Shown in pieces: positions 7,246 to 13,976 of a DNA stretch of 41,589 nt. The stretch's first letter is position 1, and every line of letters begins with the position of its first letter. The notes under the pieces were generated by a model, which did no database searches, was not told the DNA's origin, and saw only the letters and a program-made list of their open reading frames with translations. This stretch comes from a virus: the IMG/VR virus record IMGVR_UViG_3300024514_000011, positions 1 through 41,589 of that record, one strand, 5' to 3'. A program made the position numbers and the translations under genes.

Positions 7246-8859
7246 ATAAATAAATTCCTACGCATAATTGCAGTGGCAGGGATTGCTTTAAGTGGTTTGC
7301 TAACATTTCCAGAAAACGCATATGCAACCTGTGTAAATTATATTGAATCACAAACTATTGCAGCAGCGTATAATGGTGATGAAGTTCCGACTGTACACAC
7401 AATGGATACTTGCGGTGGAGATGATACCTCTTATCAAATACCTATAGCAACAACAATTACGTTTGATGGAGTTCAATACTCAAATATTTATGCAACAACT
7501 AATTCTGTAATTACATTTGGACAACCAGACAATACGTATTGGCAGTATCCAAATACCCCATCTATATCTCTTTATTCTATGGATTGGGTTTCAGGATGGT
7601 ATAACGCACCAGACACTCTTAACATATCTTATTCTGAAGGCGGATTTCAATTAGATCTAGAAGTAATTCCATTTGGACAATGGTCTGCCCCTACTCCAAG
7701 TAATATTAATATTATTGTTGCTATTACAAATACTGGTGGTATTTCTGTAGCCTATAGTTATCAAGGTCCAGAATATCCTAACTTAAGAACAGGAGTAAGG
7801 CTTCATAGTGGTCAAATAGTTTCTCTTGAAGAGTGGGGTGCTACACAAATACAAGCAGGAGAACCAATCCCAACTTTGTCTGCAGAACCTATTCCAGAGC
7901 CTAGCCCAACACCAACTGGACCAACTCAAGAAGAAATAGCATTTCAAGAAGAGGCTAGAGTAACTGCATCATTAATTGCAAATGCTATTGCTGCTGCTCA
8001 GTCAACTGTAGTGCCTGAGCCAGATCCAACTCCAGAGGTTATAATTCCAACACCAGAACCAACTCCAGAACCAACACAAGAACCAGATATAGAGATTGAG
8101 CCAGAAATAATTACTCCAGAGGATCCAAGATTCCCTGATGATATAGAACAAACTGAACCAGAAAATCCCAATCCTTCTCCAAGCCCTGATATAACAGATG
8201 GGGTAGATGAAGAGACTGATCCAACTCCAGAGCCTTCACAAGAGCCTTTACCTCAGCCAACGGATACAGATCTAAATTCAACTCCTGAACCAGAGCCAAC
8301 TCTTGACGAACCTTCTGAAGAACCATCACAAGAAGATACTATCATAAATCTTGTTCCAGAACAAGGCGAGGGTACCACTGAAGATTTAAGCAGAGTTATT
8401 GCTAATCTTACAAGCAAAGATAACAAGATAGTTAAACTAACAGCGGATCAAATGGCTGCAATTGGAAATACATTGTTGGCATTAACAGAAGAAGCAAAGG
8501 CTGAGGTTGCAAAAAATCTTGGTGTAAAGTCAAATGAAGTAGAAATTCTTGCAAAATCAGCAAAAGATAACCCAGCAGTTGCTATTGCTATTGCAACATT
8601 TGCTGACAAGGCAGAACAAAATGCAGATGCTCCAATGCCATACACTGTAGCAGATGCTATTACAGAAGCACAGGCTGATCAATTTTTATCTGATCCGTTA
8701 GGAACATTAACAAATATAGATTTTGATAAGGTATTTAGCCCATCTGAATGGGGTAAAGATATGACAGATGACCAAAGAGAAAAGGTTCAAGAGGTGGTAG
8801 TCCCTGTTATTTTAGTAGGAAATATAGTTAGTTCTGTTATGTCAATAAGGAGGTTATAA
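7246..8859 (+). CDS. Membrane-anchored Pro-rich surface protein, probable AUA start
   Basis: Read from ATA 7246, the product is 537 aa with a complete signal peptide (Met-Asn-Lys-Phe-Leu-Arg, hydrophobic core, cleavage after Ala-Tyr-Ala at about 27). AGGAG (7234-7238) is exactly 7 nt upstream. The first standard start, GTG 7273, would remove the charged n-region and has no ribosome site. The order is: beta-rich domain (28-210), Pro/Glu/Thr linker with PEPTPEPT-type repeats (about 210-375), helical domain (about 385-490), and a C-terminal membrane helix ending MSIRRL. It is probably anchored in the host membrane and exposed outside. Function unknown. Confidence 0.7.
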   Translation: MNKFLRIIAVAGIALSGLLTFPENAYATCVNYIESQTIAAAYNGDEVPTVHTMDTCGGDDTSYQIPIATTITFDGVQYSNIYATTNSVITFGQPDNTYWQYPNTPSISLYSMDWVSGWYNAPDTLNISYSEGGFQLDLEVIPFGQWSAPTPSNINIIVAITNTGGISVAYSYQGPEYPNLRTGVRLHSGQIVSLEEWGATQIQAGEPIPTLSAEPIPEPSPTPTGPTQEEIAFQEEARVTASLIANAIAAAQSTVVPEPDPTPEVIIPTPEPTPEPTQEPDIEIEPEIITPEDPRFPDDIEQTEPENPNPSPSPDITDGVDEETDPTPEPSQEPLPQPTDTDLNSTPEPEPTLDEPSEEPSQEDTIINLVPEQGEGTTEDLSRVIANLTSKDNKIVKLTADQMAAIGNTLLALTEEAKAEVAKNLGVKSNEVEILAKSAKDNPAVAIAIATFADKAEQNADAPMPYTVADAITEAQADQFLSDPLGTLTNIDFDKVFSPSEWGKDMTDDQREKVQEVVVPVILVGNIVSSVMSIRRL

Positions 8860-8860
8860 T

Positions 8861-9070
8861 ATGAACATGATAGGTAAGATAGTTAAAGGTCTACTTAAAT
8901 GGTTTAAGGCTGCAATTATTGAAAGTATTGCTCAGGTATTTACCATTTTGGGCTTTTTTATTGCTTGGCTTACCCTTACAGGTACTGCTCAACAAATCGT
9001 GGGATTAGCCACACTAGTATCTATAGTGCTATGGCTGGTTACAATTCCCCTTCGTGAAGAAAAGGAATAA
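8861..9070 (+). CDS. Small membrane protein
   Basis: A 69-aa protein with a basic, amphipathic N-terminus (residues 1-16), then two hydrophobic segments (about 22-42 and 44-60), and a charged REEKE end. AGGAGG (8848-8853) overlaps the end of the preceding gene and is 7 nt upstream of the ATG. It belongs to the envelope/lysis block, so a holin accessory or membrane role is plausible, but nothing specific is recognisable. Confidence 0.7.
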   Translation: MNMIGKIVKGLLKWFKAAIIESIAQVFTILGFFIAWLTLTGTAQQIVGLATLVSIVLWLVTIPLREEKE

Positions 9071-9072
9071 CT

Positions 9073-9080
9073 GATATAAT
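9073..9080 (+). promoter_or_regulatory. Extended -10 promoter giving a leaderless mRNA
   Basis: TG-A-TATAAT, with TATAAT at 9075-9080, ends 7 nt before ATG 9088. Transcription would start at or beside the A of the start codon. This is why I prefer ATG 9088 to ATG 9079, which lies inside the -10 box. Confidence 0.55.
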
Positions 9081-9087
9081 GGTGGGT

Positions 9088-9291
9088 ATGATCAGGATAA
9101 TTGGAGTAGCCCTCCTAGGGCTATTGTTAACAGGATGTGGCTATGATGGTCACTATCGTTATCCTTGTCAAGATTCAGCCAATTGGGATAAAGCAGAATG
9201 TAATCCACCTGTTTGTGAAACAAGTGGAACATGCTCAAAAGACCTAGTTAGCAAAACAACATGGGAAGAATATCAAAAAAGTAAAGGGTAG
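9088..9291 (+). CDS. Small lipoprotein
   Basis: A 67-aa product with the lipoprotein signal: short positive start, hydrophobic core, and lipobox LLTG-C (Cys at about residue 17). Four more cysteines follow, so disulfides are possible in the exported part. It may be tethered to the outer face of the cytoplasmic membrane. In phages, such lipoproteins can be superinfection-exclusion factors or spanin-like; here only export and lipidation are supported. It lies 3 nt before the holin-like gene. Confidence 0.75.
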   Translation: MIRIIGVALLGLLLTGCGYDGHYRYPCQDSANWDKAECNPPVCETSGTCSKDLVSKTTWEEYQKSKG

Positions 9292-9294
9292 AGA

Positions 9295-9705
9295 ATGAGC
9301 AAAGAACGATTAACTCCACAAGAACTAGATGCTAGATTAAAATTTATTCTAGGCATTACACTTGGATCAATTTTATTTTTAACAGCAGTAGGAATTCTTT
9401 ATGGACTACTGTTTGTAACTCAACCAATTGGAGCACAGTCAGAGAATGACAAAATGTTCTTCAACGTGCTTGGATCAGTTGCAACATTTATTACAGGAAC
9501 ACTTGCTGGTCTATTGATTGGTCAATCTGGTGCTAAAGATATTATGAAGGCACAACTTGATAATAAAGAGATGGATGCAAAGAACACTCAAGCAGATAAA
9601 AAACTTGAAGCAGAAATTGATGCTACTATGGCAAGGCTTGCAGCAAAACCAGATGGTCAGATGCCAGAGCCACAACCAGTAGATACAGATTGGGATAAGG
9701 ATTAA
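9295..9705 (+). CDS. Holin-like membrane protein
   Basis: A 136-aa protein with two membrane segments (about residues 17-42 and 55-77) and a long charged helical C-terminal tail with Pro near the end. Its stop is 2 nt before the endolysin start, and it is preceded by the lipoprotein gene. Position and the two-helix architecture fit a class II-type holin that would release the endolysin. Phage holins lack a common motif, so this is context-based. Confidence 0.5.
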   Translation: MSKERLTPQELDARLKFILGITLGSILFLTAVGILYGLLFVTQPIGAQSENDKMFFNVLGSVATFITGTLAGLLIGQSGAKDIMKAQLDNKEMDAKNTQADKKLEAEIDATMARLAAKPDGQMPEPQPVDTDWDKD

Positions 9706-9707
9706 TT

Positions 9708-10289
9708 ATGGCAGAGCAAGGTACGGCAGCACGTTTAATTGAGGTTGCTACAGCAGAACTAGGAACCATTGAGGGTCCAAAAGATAACGAAACAAAGTAC
9801 GGTGCTTTTACTAAAGCAAACTTTCAACCATGGTGTGGTTCGTTTGTTATGTGGTGTGCAAATGAAGCGGGTGTAAAAGTTCCTAATACTGTTTATACTC
9901 CAGGTGGAGCACAAGCATTTAAGAAGGCTGGAGCATGGATCGATGGAGATTTAGCAGATCCAGAACCAGGAGATATTGCCTATTTCGATTTCCCCTCAGA
10001 TGGTGTCGATAGAATTTCTCACGTTGGAATTGTTATTAAAGATAATGAAGACGGAACTGTTTGGTGCATTGAAGGAAATACTAGCCCAGATAAAAAGGGT
10101 AGCCAGCGTAATGGTGGACAGGTTTCAAAAAAACTTCGTGCATTTAGAAAAAATAAACAAGGCGAAATGATTTCTATCGTAGGTTTTGGTCGTCCAAAAT
10201 TTAAAGGTGACACTAAGGCTAAGGTAAAGACTGATAGTACTGCTAAAAATACAAAAACCTGCCCAACCTGCGGACAAACTGTAAAATAA
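9708..10289 (+). CDS. CHAP-domain endolysin
   Basis: A 193-aa cysteine amidase/peptidase. Cys43 (PWCGSFVMWC), His105 (ISHVGIVI) and the IEGNTS strand (Glu122, Asn124) form the CHAP active site; PGDIAYF (87-93) is the usual strand between. It cuts peptidoglycan peptide cross-links at lysis. The C-terminal extension (about 165-193) is basic and ends CPTCGQ, a single CxxC that may form half a zinc ribbon or a wall-binding tag. No signal peptide, so a holin is needed. Confidence 0.85.
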   Translation: MAEQGTAARLIEVATAELGTIEGPKDNETKYGAFTKANFQPWCGSFVMWCANEAGVKVPNTVYTPGGAQAFKKAGAWIDGDLADPEPGDIAYFDFPSDGVDRISHVGIVIKDNEDGTVWCIEGNTSPDKKGSQRNGGQVSKKLRAFRKNKQGEMISIVGFGRPKFKGDTKAKVKTDSTAKNTKTCPTCGQTVK

Positions 10290-10295
10290 CGGTAT

Positions 10296-10324
10296 TTGAC
10301 GTATAAAAATCTGTCTGCTATACT
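10296..10324 (+). promoter_or_regulatory. Promoter TTGACG-N17-TATACT
   Basis: Near-consensus -35 (10296-10301) and -10 (10319-10324) with 17-bp spacing. Predicted start near 10331, leaving a short leader with AAGGGG before ATG 10353. Confidence 0.7.
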
Positions 10325-10352
10325 AGAAAGACAAGAAAACTAAGGGGTTGGC

Positions 10353-10874
10353 ATGACTTGTATTGCTGCAATAATTAAAGATGGAAAGTCTTATATGGCT
10401 GGAGAAAGAGCCGTTGTAGATGAATCACAACAAATGAAATCAGACATTCCTAAAATATGGAAGTCTGGAGATTATTTATTTGGCTATTGTGGCACCTTAG
10501 AAGGTCAAATAATTCAAAATAATTTTATACCACCTAAAGTTGAAGGTAATATAGATAAATTTATGCGTGGTAAATTTCTTGAATCAATTAAGTTATTTTA
10601 TGATAAGTGGGGTATGCCTGCTGAAAAAGAGTCTGATTTAACATTACTTATATGTGTTAAAGGCAGAATGTATGAACATGAATCTGCCAATTTAACCATG
10701 ATATCCTATGACACAAATTTTGCTGCCATAGGTTCAGGTTCAGCCTACGCAATGGGTTCTTTACATGCCACCCAAAACTATAAAGATCCAAAGCGTAGGC
10801 TGACTCAAGCATTAGATGCTGCTATTTTATATAGTCCACATTGTTTATATCCAATTGACTTTCTTAGCAAGTAG
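10353..10874 (+). CDS. Proteasome-beta-like Ntn hydrolase
   Basis: A 173-aa protein beginning Met-Thr-Cys-Ile-Ala-Ala. Removal of the initiator Met would expose Thr2, the nucleophile position of proteasome-beta/HslV-type Ntn hydrolases. The following pattern fits that fold: ...G-x-x-YMAGERAV, KIWKSGDYLFGYCGT near 30-50, a central GRMYE strand, and AIGSGSAYAMG near 125-135. It may be a protease or amidohydrolase; the substrate is not visible. Expressed from its own promoter with AAGGGG before the ATG. Confidence 0.6.
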   Translation: MTCIAAIIKDGKSYMAGERAVVDESQQMKSDIPKIWKSGDYLFGYCGTLEGQIIQNNFIPPKVEGNIDKFMRGKFLESIKLFYDKWGMPAEKESDLTLLICVKGRMYEHESANLTMISYDTNFAAIGSGSAYAMGSLHATQNYKDPKRRLTQALDAAILYSPHCLYPIDFLSK

Positions 10875-10883
10875 GGATATACT
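10855..10883 (+). promoter_or_regulatory. Promoter TTGACT-N17-TATACT, leaderless
   Basis: The -35 (10855-10860) lies in the end of the Ntn-hydrolase gene. The -10 (10878-10883) ends 6 nt before ATG 10890, so the transcript should begin at the start codon. Confidence 0.65.
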
Positions 10884-10889
10884 TTATAT

Positions 10890-11093
10890 ATGAATCATAT
10901 TAGTGAAGAAAATCTTTCTCCTGAAGAACAGGAGTTTGGTATTTGGCTATCTAACGGCATTGAAAAAGGTTGGATTAGTGAGCCATACTGTCATACACAT
11001 GACGGTGGATATCAGTATATGAGTGAAGAAGAGATAGAAGAATGGGAAGCAGGAGGCGACCCATGCGAACACGTTATTAGAATATTCATCTAA
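10890..11093 (+). CDS. Small acidic hypothetical protein
   Basis: A 67-aa acidic protein with WISEPYCHTHDGGYQYMSEEE in the middle (residues 28-48) and GGDPCEHV near the end. Two cysteines and two histidines could bind a metal. I recall similar small proteins (WI-x-EPFC-x-THD) in actinophages, without known function. There is no Shine-Dalgarno; the promoter -10 ends 6 nt before the ATG, so it is probably translated from a leaderless mRNA. Confidence 0.65.
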   Translation: MNHISEENLSPEEQEFGIWLSNGIEKGWISEPYCHTHDGGYQYMSEEEIEEWEAGGDPCEHVIRIFI

Positions 11094-11108
11094 TATAAAA
11101 GGAGAAAA

Positions 11109-11927
11109 ATGAAAAAGGTAGTGGGGCTACTAGTAATTCTATTTACTGCTGCGTTTTTGCCAGCGGTAAGTGCAAACCAAAAACCAGCAATTGCAATTCT
11201 AGATACAGCAGTAGATACAACCAAAGTAAATGTTGCATATGAAGTATGTATTATGGAAGAAAAGCGTTGCCCAAATAAGCAGACTTTTCAGGAAGGTCCT
11301 GGATCTGCAACAATGATCAATCCAATCAATGGATTTGAGCATGGTACACATATGTCTGCTATTGCACAAAAGGTAAATCCAAATATGGATATTATTTTTA
11401 TTCGTATTGTTCCAGCAACAAATAGTGGAACTCTTGGTATTTATACAGACAATACTATTAATGAAGCAATGAAGTGGGTTATTGCAAATAAAACTAAGTT
11501 TAATATTGTTGCAACATCTATTTCATTTGGATCAAATAGATTTACAAAGAAGGGGCACTATTGTCCTGTAAATCAAAATCTTCGTAATACAATTGTTACA
11601 TTGCAGTCAATGGGAGTAGCATCTTTATTTGCTGCTGGAAATCGTTATGATAAAACTCGTGTAGACTACCCAGCCTGTATCTCGGAGGCTGTAGCAGTTG
11701 GAGCAATTGGAGAGCGTGGAAACATTGAAAACTATAGTAATACTGGTGCAGAATTAGATTTTTATGCTCTTGGCACCCATGATGTAGTTGGAAGACGTAT
11801 TATTGGAACTTCTGGTGCTACGGCAGCACTAGCAGCATTTTGGGCTAAATCATATCAGGGAGCATATCAGCCAACATATGATTTTCTTAAAAATAATTCT
11901 TCTCAACTTGCAGTAAATGTAGGGTAG
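11109..11927 (+). CDS. Secreted subtilisin-like serine protease (S8)
   Basis: A 272-aa subtilase with a signal peptide (residues 1-22, cleavage near VSA-NQ). The triad is Asp32 (AILDTAVD), His78 (EHGTHMSA) and Ser235 (GTSGATAA), with oxyanion Asn178 (AAGN). It lacks a large prodomain, so it is compact. It would act outside the membrane on host surface or exported proteins. AAGGAG lies 6 nt upstream of the ATG. An exported protease is unusual in a phage genome. Confidence 0.88.
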   Translation: MKKVVGLLVILFTAAFLPAVSANQKPAIAILDTAVDTTKVNVAYEVCIMEEKRCPNKQTFQEGPGSATMINPINGFEHGTHMSAIAQKVNPNMDIIFIRIVPATNSGTLGIYTDNTINEAMKWVIANKTKFNIVATSISFGSNRFTKKGHYCPVNQNLRNTIVTLQSMGVASLFAAGNRYDKTRVDYPACISEAVAVGAIGERGNIENYSNTGAELDFYALGTHDVVGRRIIGTSGATAALAAFWAKSYQGAYQPTYDFLKNNSSQLAVNVG

Positions 11928-11936
11928 TGGTATAAT
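11928..11936 (+). promoter_or_regulatory. Extended -10 promoter TGGTATAAT
   Basis: TG-G-TATAAT (TATAAT 11931-11936), with the TG overlapping just past the subtilase stop. Predicted start near 11943, within the hairpin at 11939-11969, ahead of the Hsp20 gene. Confidence 0.55.
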
Positions 11937-11938
11937 AG

Positions 11939-11969
11939 GTAGTGCACCTGCCAAATGGGGGTGCACTAC
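11939..11969 (+). promoter_or_regulatory. 5' leader hairpin of the Hsp20 gene
   Basis: A perfect 10-bp inverted repeat, GTAGTGCACC (11939-11948) and GGTGCACTAC (11960-11969), around an 11-nt loop. No T-tract follows, so it is not a terminator. The mRNA would start inside the left arm and carry an 8-bp 5' stem, which could protect the message or respond to conditions. Confidence 0.6.
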
Positions 11970-11993
11970 TTACTCGCTGAAAAGGAGAACAAA

Positions 11994-12425
11994 ATGGTAA
12001 GTTCATTTACATTGGATCTTTTTAAGGATCCATTTTTTATTGGTTTCAACCGTGAGTTGGACCGTTTTAATACAGTACATAACGTAGCAACACGTCAATC
12101 TTATCCACCTTATGATTTAATTAAGGTTGATGAAGATACCTATAAGTTGTCTGTAGCAGTTGCTGGCTTTACAAAAGATGATGTAAAGGTAACTGTTGAA
12201 GATGGAACTCTTATTGTAAAGGGTGAAATTACTACAGAAACTGAAGGCGAAGCAATTCATAAGGGTATTGCAACACGAAAGTTTACCCGCACATTTGCTC
12301 TTGGTGAATATATGGAAGTAACTGGGGCAGAGATGAAAGATGGAATGCTTCATATTGACATTGATCGCATTGTTCCAGAAGAAAAAAAGCCAAAGGAAAT
12401 TGCAATCAAAGTTGCTAAAAAGTAA
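11994..12425 (+). CDS. Hsp20/alpha-crystallin small heat-shock protein
   Basis: A 143-aa chaperone. The alpha-crystallin domain runs from about residue 38 to 130, with YKLSVAVAGFTKDDVKVTVEDGTLIVKG-type strands (about 48-75) and a terminal IAIKV motif (I-x-I/V) for oligomer assembly. It would hold unfolded proteins; in phages it may aid virion assembly or stress survival. ATG 11994 follows AAGGAG (11982-11987 region); the upstream in-frame codons cross the hairpin and are untranslated leader. Confidence 0.88.
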   Translation: MVSSFTLDLFKDPFFIGFNRELDRFNTVHNVATRQSYPPYDLIKVDEDTYKLSVAVAGFTKDDVKVTVEDGTLIVKGEITTETEGEAIHKGIATRKFTRTFALGEYMEVTGAEMKDGMLHIDIDRIVPEEKKPKEIAIKVAKK

Positions 12426-12435
12426 TATACAATAG

Positions 12436-12518
12436 TAGAACCCCACACAGGACTTAGGGTGGATTAGTTACCTACTTTATATTCCGTGGCTATTGTGCCT
12501 GGATTTCCCTGTGTGGGG
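12436..12518 (+). ncRNA. Candidate structured RNA closed by an 11-bp stem
   Basis: CCCCACACAGG (12441-12451) pairs perfectly with CCTGTGTGGGG (12508-12518). The 56-nt interior can form smaller helices (TAGG/CCTA; CC..GGC/GCC.GG), suggesting a branched RNA. It lies between the Hsp20 stop and the HNH promoter and could be a terminator, a processed RNA or a regulatory element. TAGAACCCCACA at its left edge is repeated at 33259-33270. Confidence 0.45.
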
Positions 12519-12529
12519 CTTGTATATTT

Positions 12530-12538
12530 TGATATAAT
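12530..12538 (+). promoter_or_regulatory. Extended -10 promoter TGATATAAT
   Basis: TG-A-TATAAT (TATAAT 12533-12538), 10 nt before ATG 12549; a near-leaderless transcript is predicted. Confidence 0.55.
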
Positions 12539-12548
12539 ATTAAGTGCT

Positions 12549-12824
12549 ATGACTGAAAAAGAATTAGTACATAGACAAAAACAGCAATACAAAAAAAGGC
12601 TGGTAGAGATAAAGCAAGCCAGCGGATGTGTTGACTGCGGAGAAAATAATCATATAGTTCTTGATTTTGATCATGTTAGAGATAAAAAATATAATGTTTC
12701 TAGAATGATTCATGACGGTTTTTCGTGGAAGGCAATCATGAAAGAAGTACAAAAGTGTGAAGTTGTATGTGCCAATTGTCATAGAATACGTACATATGCT
12801 AGATTGACAACTAAGACAGCATAA
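12549..12824 (+). CDS. HNH endonuclease
   Basis: A 91-aa protein. CVDCG (about 24-28), DFDHV (about 36-40) and CANCHR (about 77-82) give the zinc-finger HNH fold with the catalytic His in the DH pair. Small free-standing HNH proteins of this type are common in actinophages, either as homing nucleases or in DNA packaging. The N-terminus (residues 1-20) is basic. ATG 12549 follows the extended -10; the in-frame upstream codons lie in the structured RNA and are not expected to be translated. Confidence 0.85.
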   Translation: MTEKELVHRQKQQYKKRLVEIKQASGCVDCGENNHIVLDFDHVRDKKYNVSRMIHDGFSWKAIMKEVQKCEVVCANCHRIRTYARLTTKTA

Positions 12825-12832
12825 GGTATACT
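12804..12832 (+). promoter_or_regulatory. Promoter TTGACA-N17-TATACT, leaderless
   Basis: A consensus -35 (12804-12809) inside the end of the HNH gene and a -10 (12827-12832) that ends 6 nt before ATG 12839. Confidence 0.7.
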
Positions 12833-12838
12833 TAAGTT

Positions 12839-13012
12839 ATGCCAGTATACGATTATAAGTGTTTGCAGTGTTCTTCTAGCATTGAATTTCAGCGTGGTTT
12901 TGGTGAAGATAGAGAACCAGTTTGCTGTGGAAATACAATGCAAAGACAGTGGTCATCTCCTGGCGTTTTATTTAATGGTTCAGGGTTTTATTCAACAGAT
13001 AATAGAAAGTAG
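12839..13012 (+). CDS. FmdB-like zinc-ribbon protein
   Basis: A 57-aa protein with MPVYDYKC-x2-C (Cys8, Cys11), FQRGFGEDREPVCC (Cys29, Cys30) and a Gln-Trp-x-x-PGVLFNGSGFYSTD tail, the pattern of FmdB-family putative regulators (Y-x-C-x2-C ... P-x-C-CG ... F-x-G-x-GFY-x-TD). It is often found in phages with unknown role. It is expressed from a leaderless promoter; its stop is followed immediately by the next gene. Confidence 0.75.
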   Translation: MPVYDYKCLQCSSSIEFQRGFGEDREPVCCGNTMQRQWSSPGVLFNGSGFYSTDNRK

Positions 13013-13027
13013 ATGTATAATCAAATT

Positions 13028-13288
13028 ATGACAAACATAGTAGAAGATCATCCAAGTGTAAAGCCAAAAGAATATATTTTAAAGGCTATAGATCGCTGTG
13101 ATAGATGTGGGGCACAGGCATATGTTCAAGTCAAAGGTTCTACTGGTGATCTTCTTTTTTGTGGTCATCATTATGAAAAAATTATGAATGATCCAAACTC
13201 TTATACCAAGATGATGGCTTTTATGCTTGAAATTATAGATGAGCGTGAACGATTGATAGAAAATAGACTGATAGGAAGTGCTAACTAA
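13028..13288 (+). CDS. Small zinc-ribbon protein
   Basis: An 86-aa protein with CDRCGAQAYVQVKGSTGDLLFCGHHY: C-x2-C ... C-x2-H, one zinc site, then a helix. I chose ATG 13028 because TATAAT (13016-13021) ends 6 nt upstream, as for other leaderless genes here; ATG 13013, adjoining the previous stop, would place the -10 inside the coding region but remains possible by readthrough from the upstream transcript. Actinophages often encode this small protein; function unknown. Confidence 0.7.
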   Translation: MTNIVEDHPSVKPKEYILKAIDRCDRCGAQAYVQVKGSTGDLLFCGHHYEKIMNDPNSYTKMMAFMLEIIDERERLIENRLIGSAN

Positions 13289-13695
13289 TGTATGAGTATT
13301 TTGTAAGAGAAGTAAAAAATGTTGTTGATGGAGACACCATTGACGTTATTATTGATTTAGGGTTTGATATTATGTTTGCGTCTCGTGTAAGACTTGCTGG
13401 TATTGATACGCCAGAATCTCGTACAACAGACAAAGCAGAGAAGGCTTTAGGTTTAGAAGCAAAAGAATATTTAAAGAAGCATTTAAAAGATGCAAAGTCT
13501 GTAGTTATTCGTACAGAAAAGATGGACTCATCTGAAAAGTATGGTCGTATTCTTGGCTGGGTATATGTAAACGGAGAGTCTGAATCATTAAATAATAAGA
13601 TGATTAATGATGGATATGCTTGGGGATATCTTGGCGAAACAAAAATTAAAGACTTTGATGTACTTAAAAAGGCTAGAGCAAAGTCTGGAAAATGA
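13288..13695 (+). CDS. Staphylococcal-nuclease-like (SNase) protein
   Basis: A 135-aa OB-fold nuclease. VVDGDTIDV (about 12-20), RVRLAGIDTPES (about 34-45; Arg, Asp, Glu of the active site) and KYGRILGWVY (about 85-94; second active-site Arg) are all present, followed by LNNKMINDGYAW. It is predicted to cleave DNA or RNA with calcium. There is no signal peptide, so it acts inside the cell, perhaps in degrading host nucleic acid. Its start overlaps the previous stop (TAATG) and its end overlaps the thioredoxin start. Confidence 0.85.
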   Translation: MYEYFVREVKNVVDGDTIDVIIDLGFDIMFASRVRLAGIDTPESRTTDKAEKALGLEAKEYLKKHLKDAKSVVIRTEKMDSSEKYGRILGWVYVNGESESLNNKMINDGYAWGYLGETKIKDFDVLKKARAKSGK

Positions 13696-13976
13696 AAACG
13701 ATTTATTATTTTACCGCCGAATGGTGCCAACCATGCAAGCGTACAAGACCAATTGTTGAAGAGTTAAATCGTGATCAAACAGTTGCTGGTTTTCAAATTA
13801 TAGATGTAGATTATAATCCAGAACTTGTAGCAAATTTTAACATTAAATCTGTTCCAACTTTTATTTTATTTGATGATGGAATAGAAATAAAAAGAGAAAT
13901 AGGTGGAAAAACAAGAGAGCAGTTGGTGGATCTAATTAATTATGAAAAAAATACTGAAACTGATATTCAATCCTGA
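13692..13976 (+). CDS. Thioredoxin/glutaredoxin-like protein
   Basis: A 94-aa thioredoxin fold. The active site WCQPC (residues 11-15) and the cis-Pro in SVPTF (about 54-58) are intact. It would reduce disulfides, for example to support a ribonucleotide reductase, none of which is in this window. It overlaps the SNase gene by 4 nt (ATGA) and the next gene by 35 nt. Confidence 0.85.
   Translation: MKTIYYFTAEWCQPCKRTRPIVEELNRDQTVAGFQIIDVDYNPELVANFNIKSVPTFILFDDGIEIKREIGGKTREQLVDLINYEKNTETDIQS

Noticed and set aside
12441-12518. tRNA or tmRNA at the 11-bp stem
   Set aside because: No T-loop (TTCRA) or anticodon arm can be placed, and the closing stem is longer than a tRNA acceptor.
13013-13027. 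ATG 13013 as start of the zinc-ribbon gene
   Set aside because: It would place the TATAAT box (13016-13021) inside the coding region; ATG 13028 lies 6 nt after that box, like other genes here.
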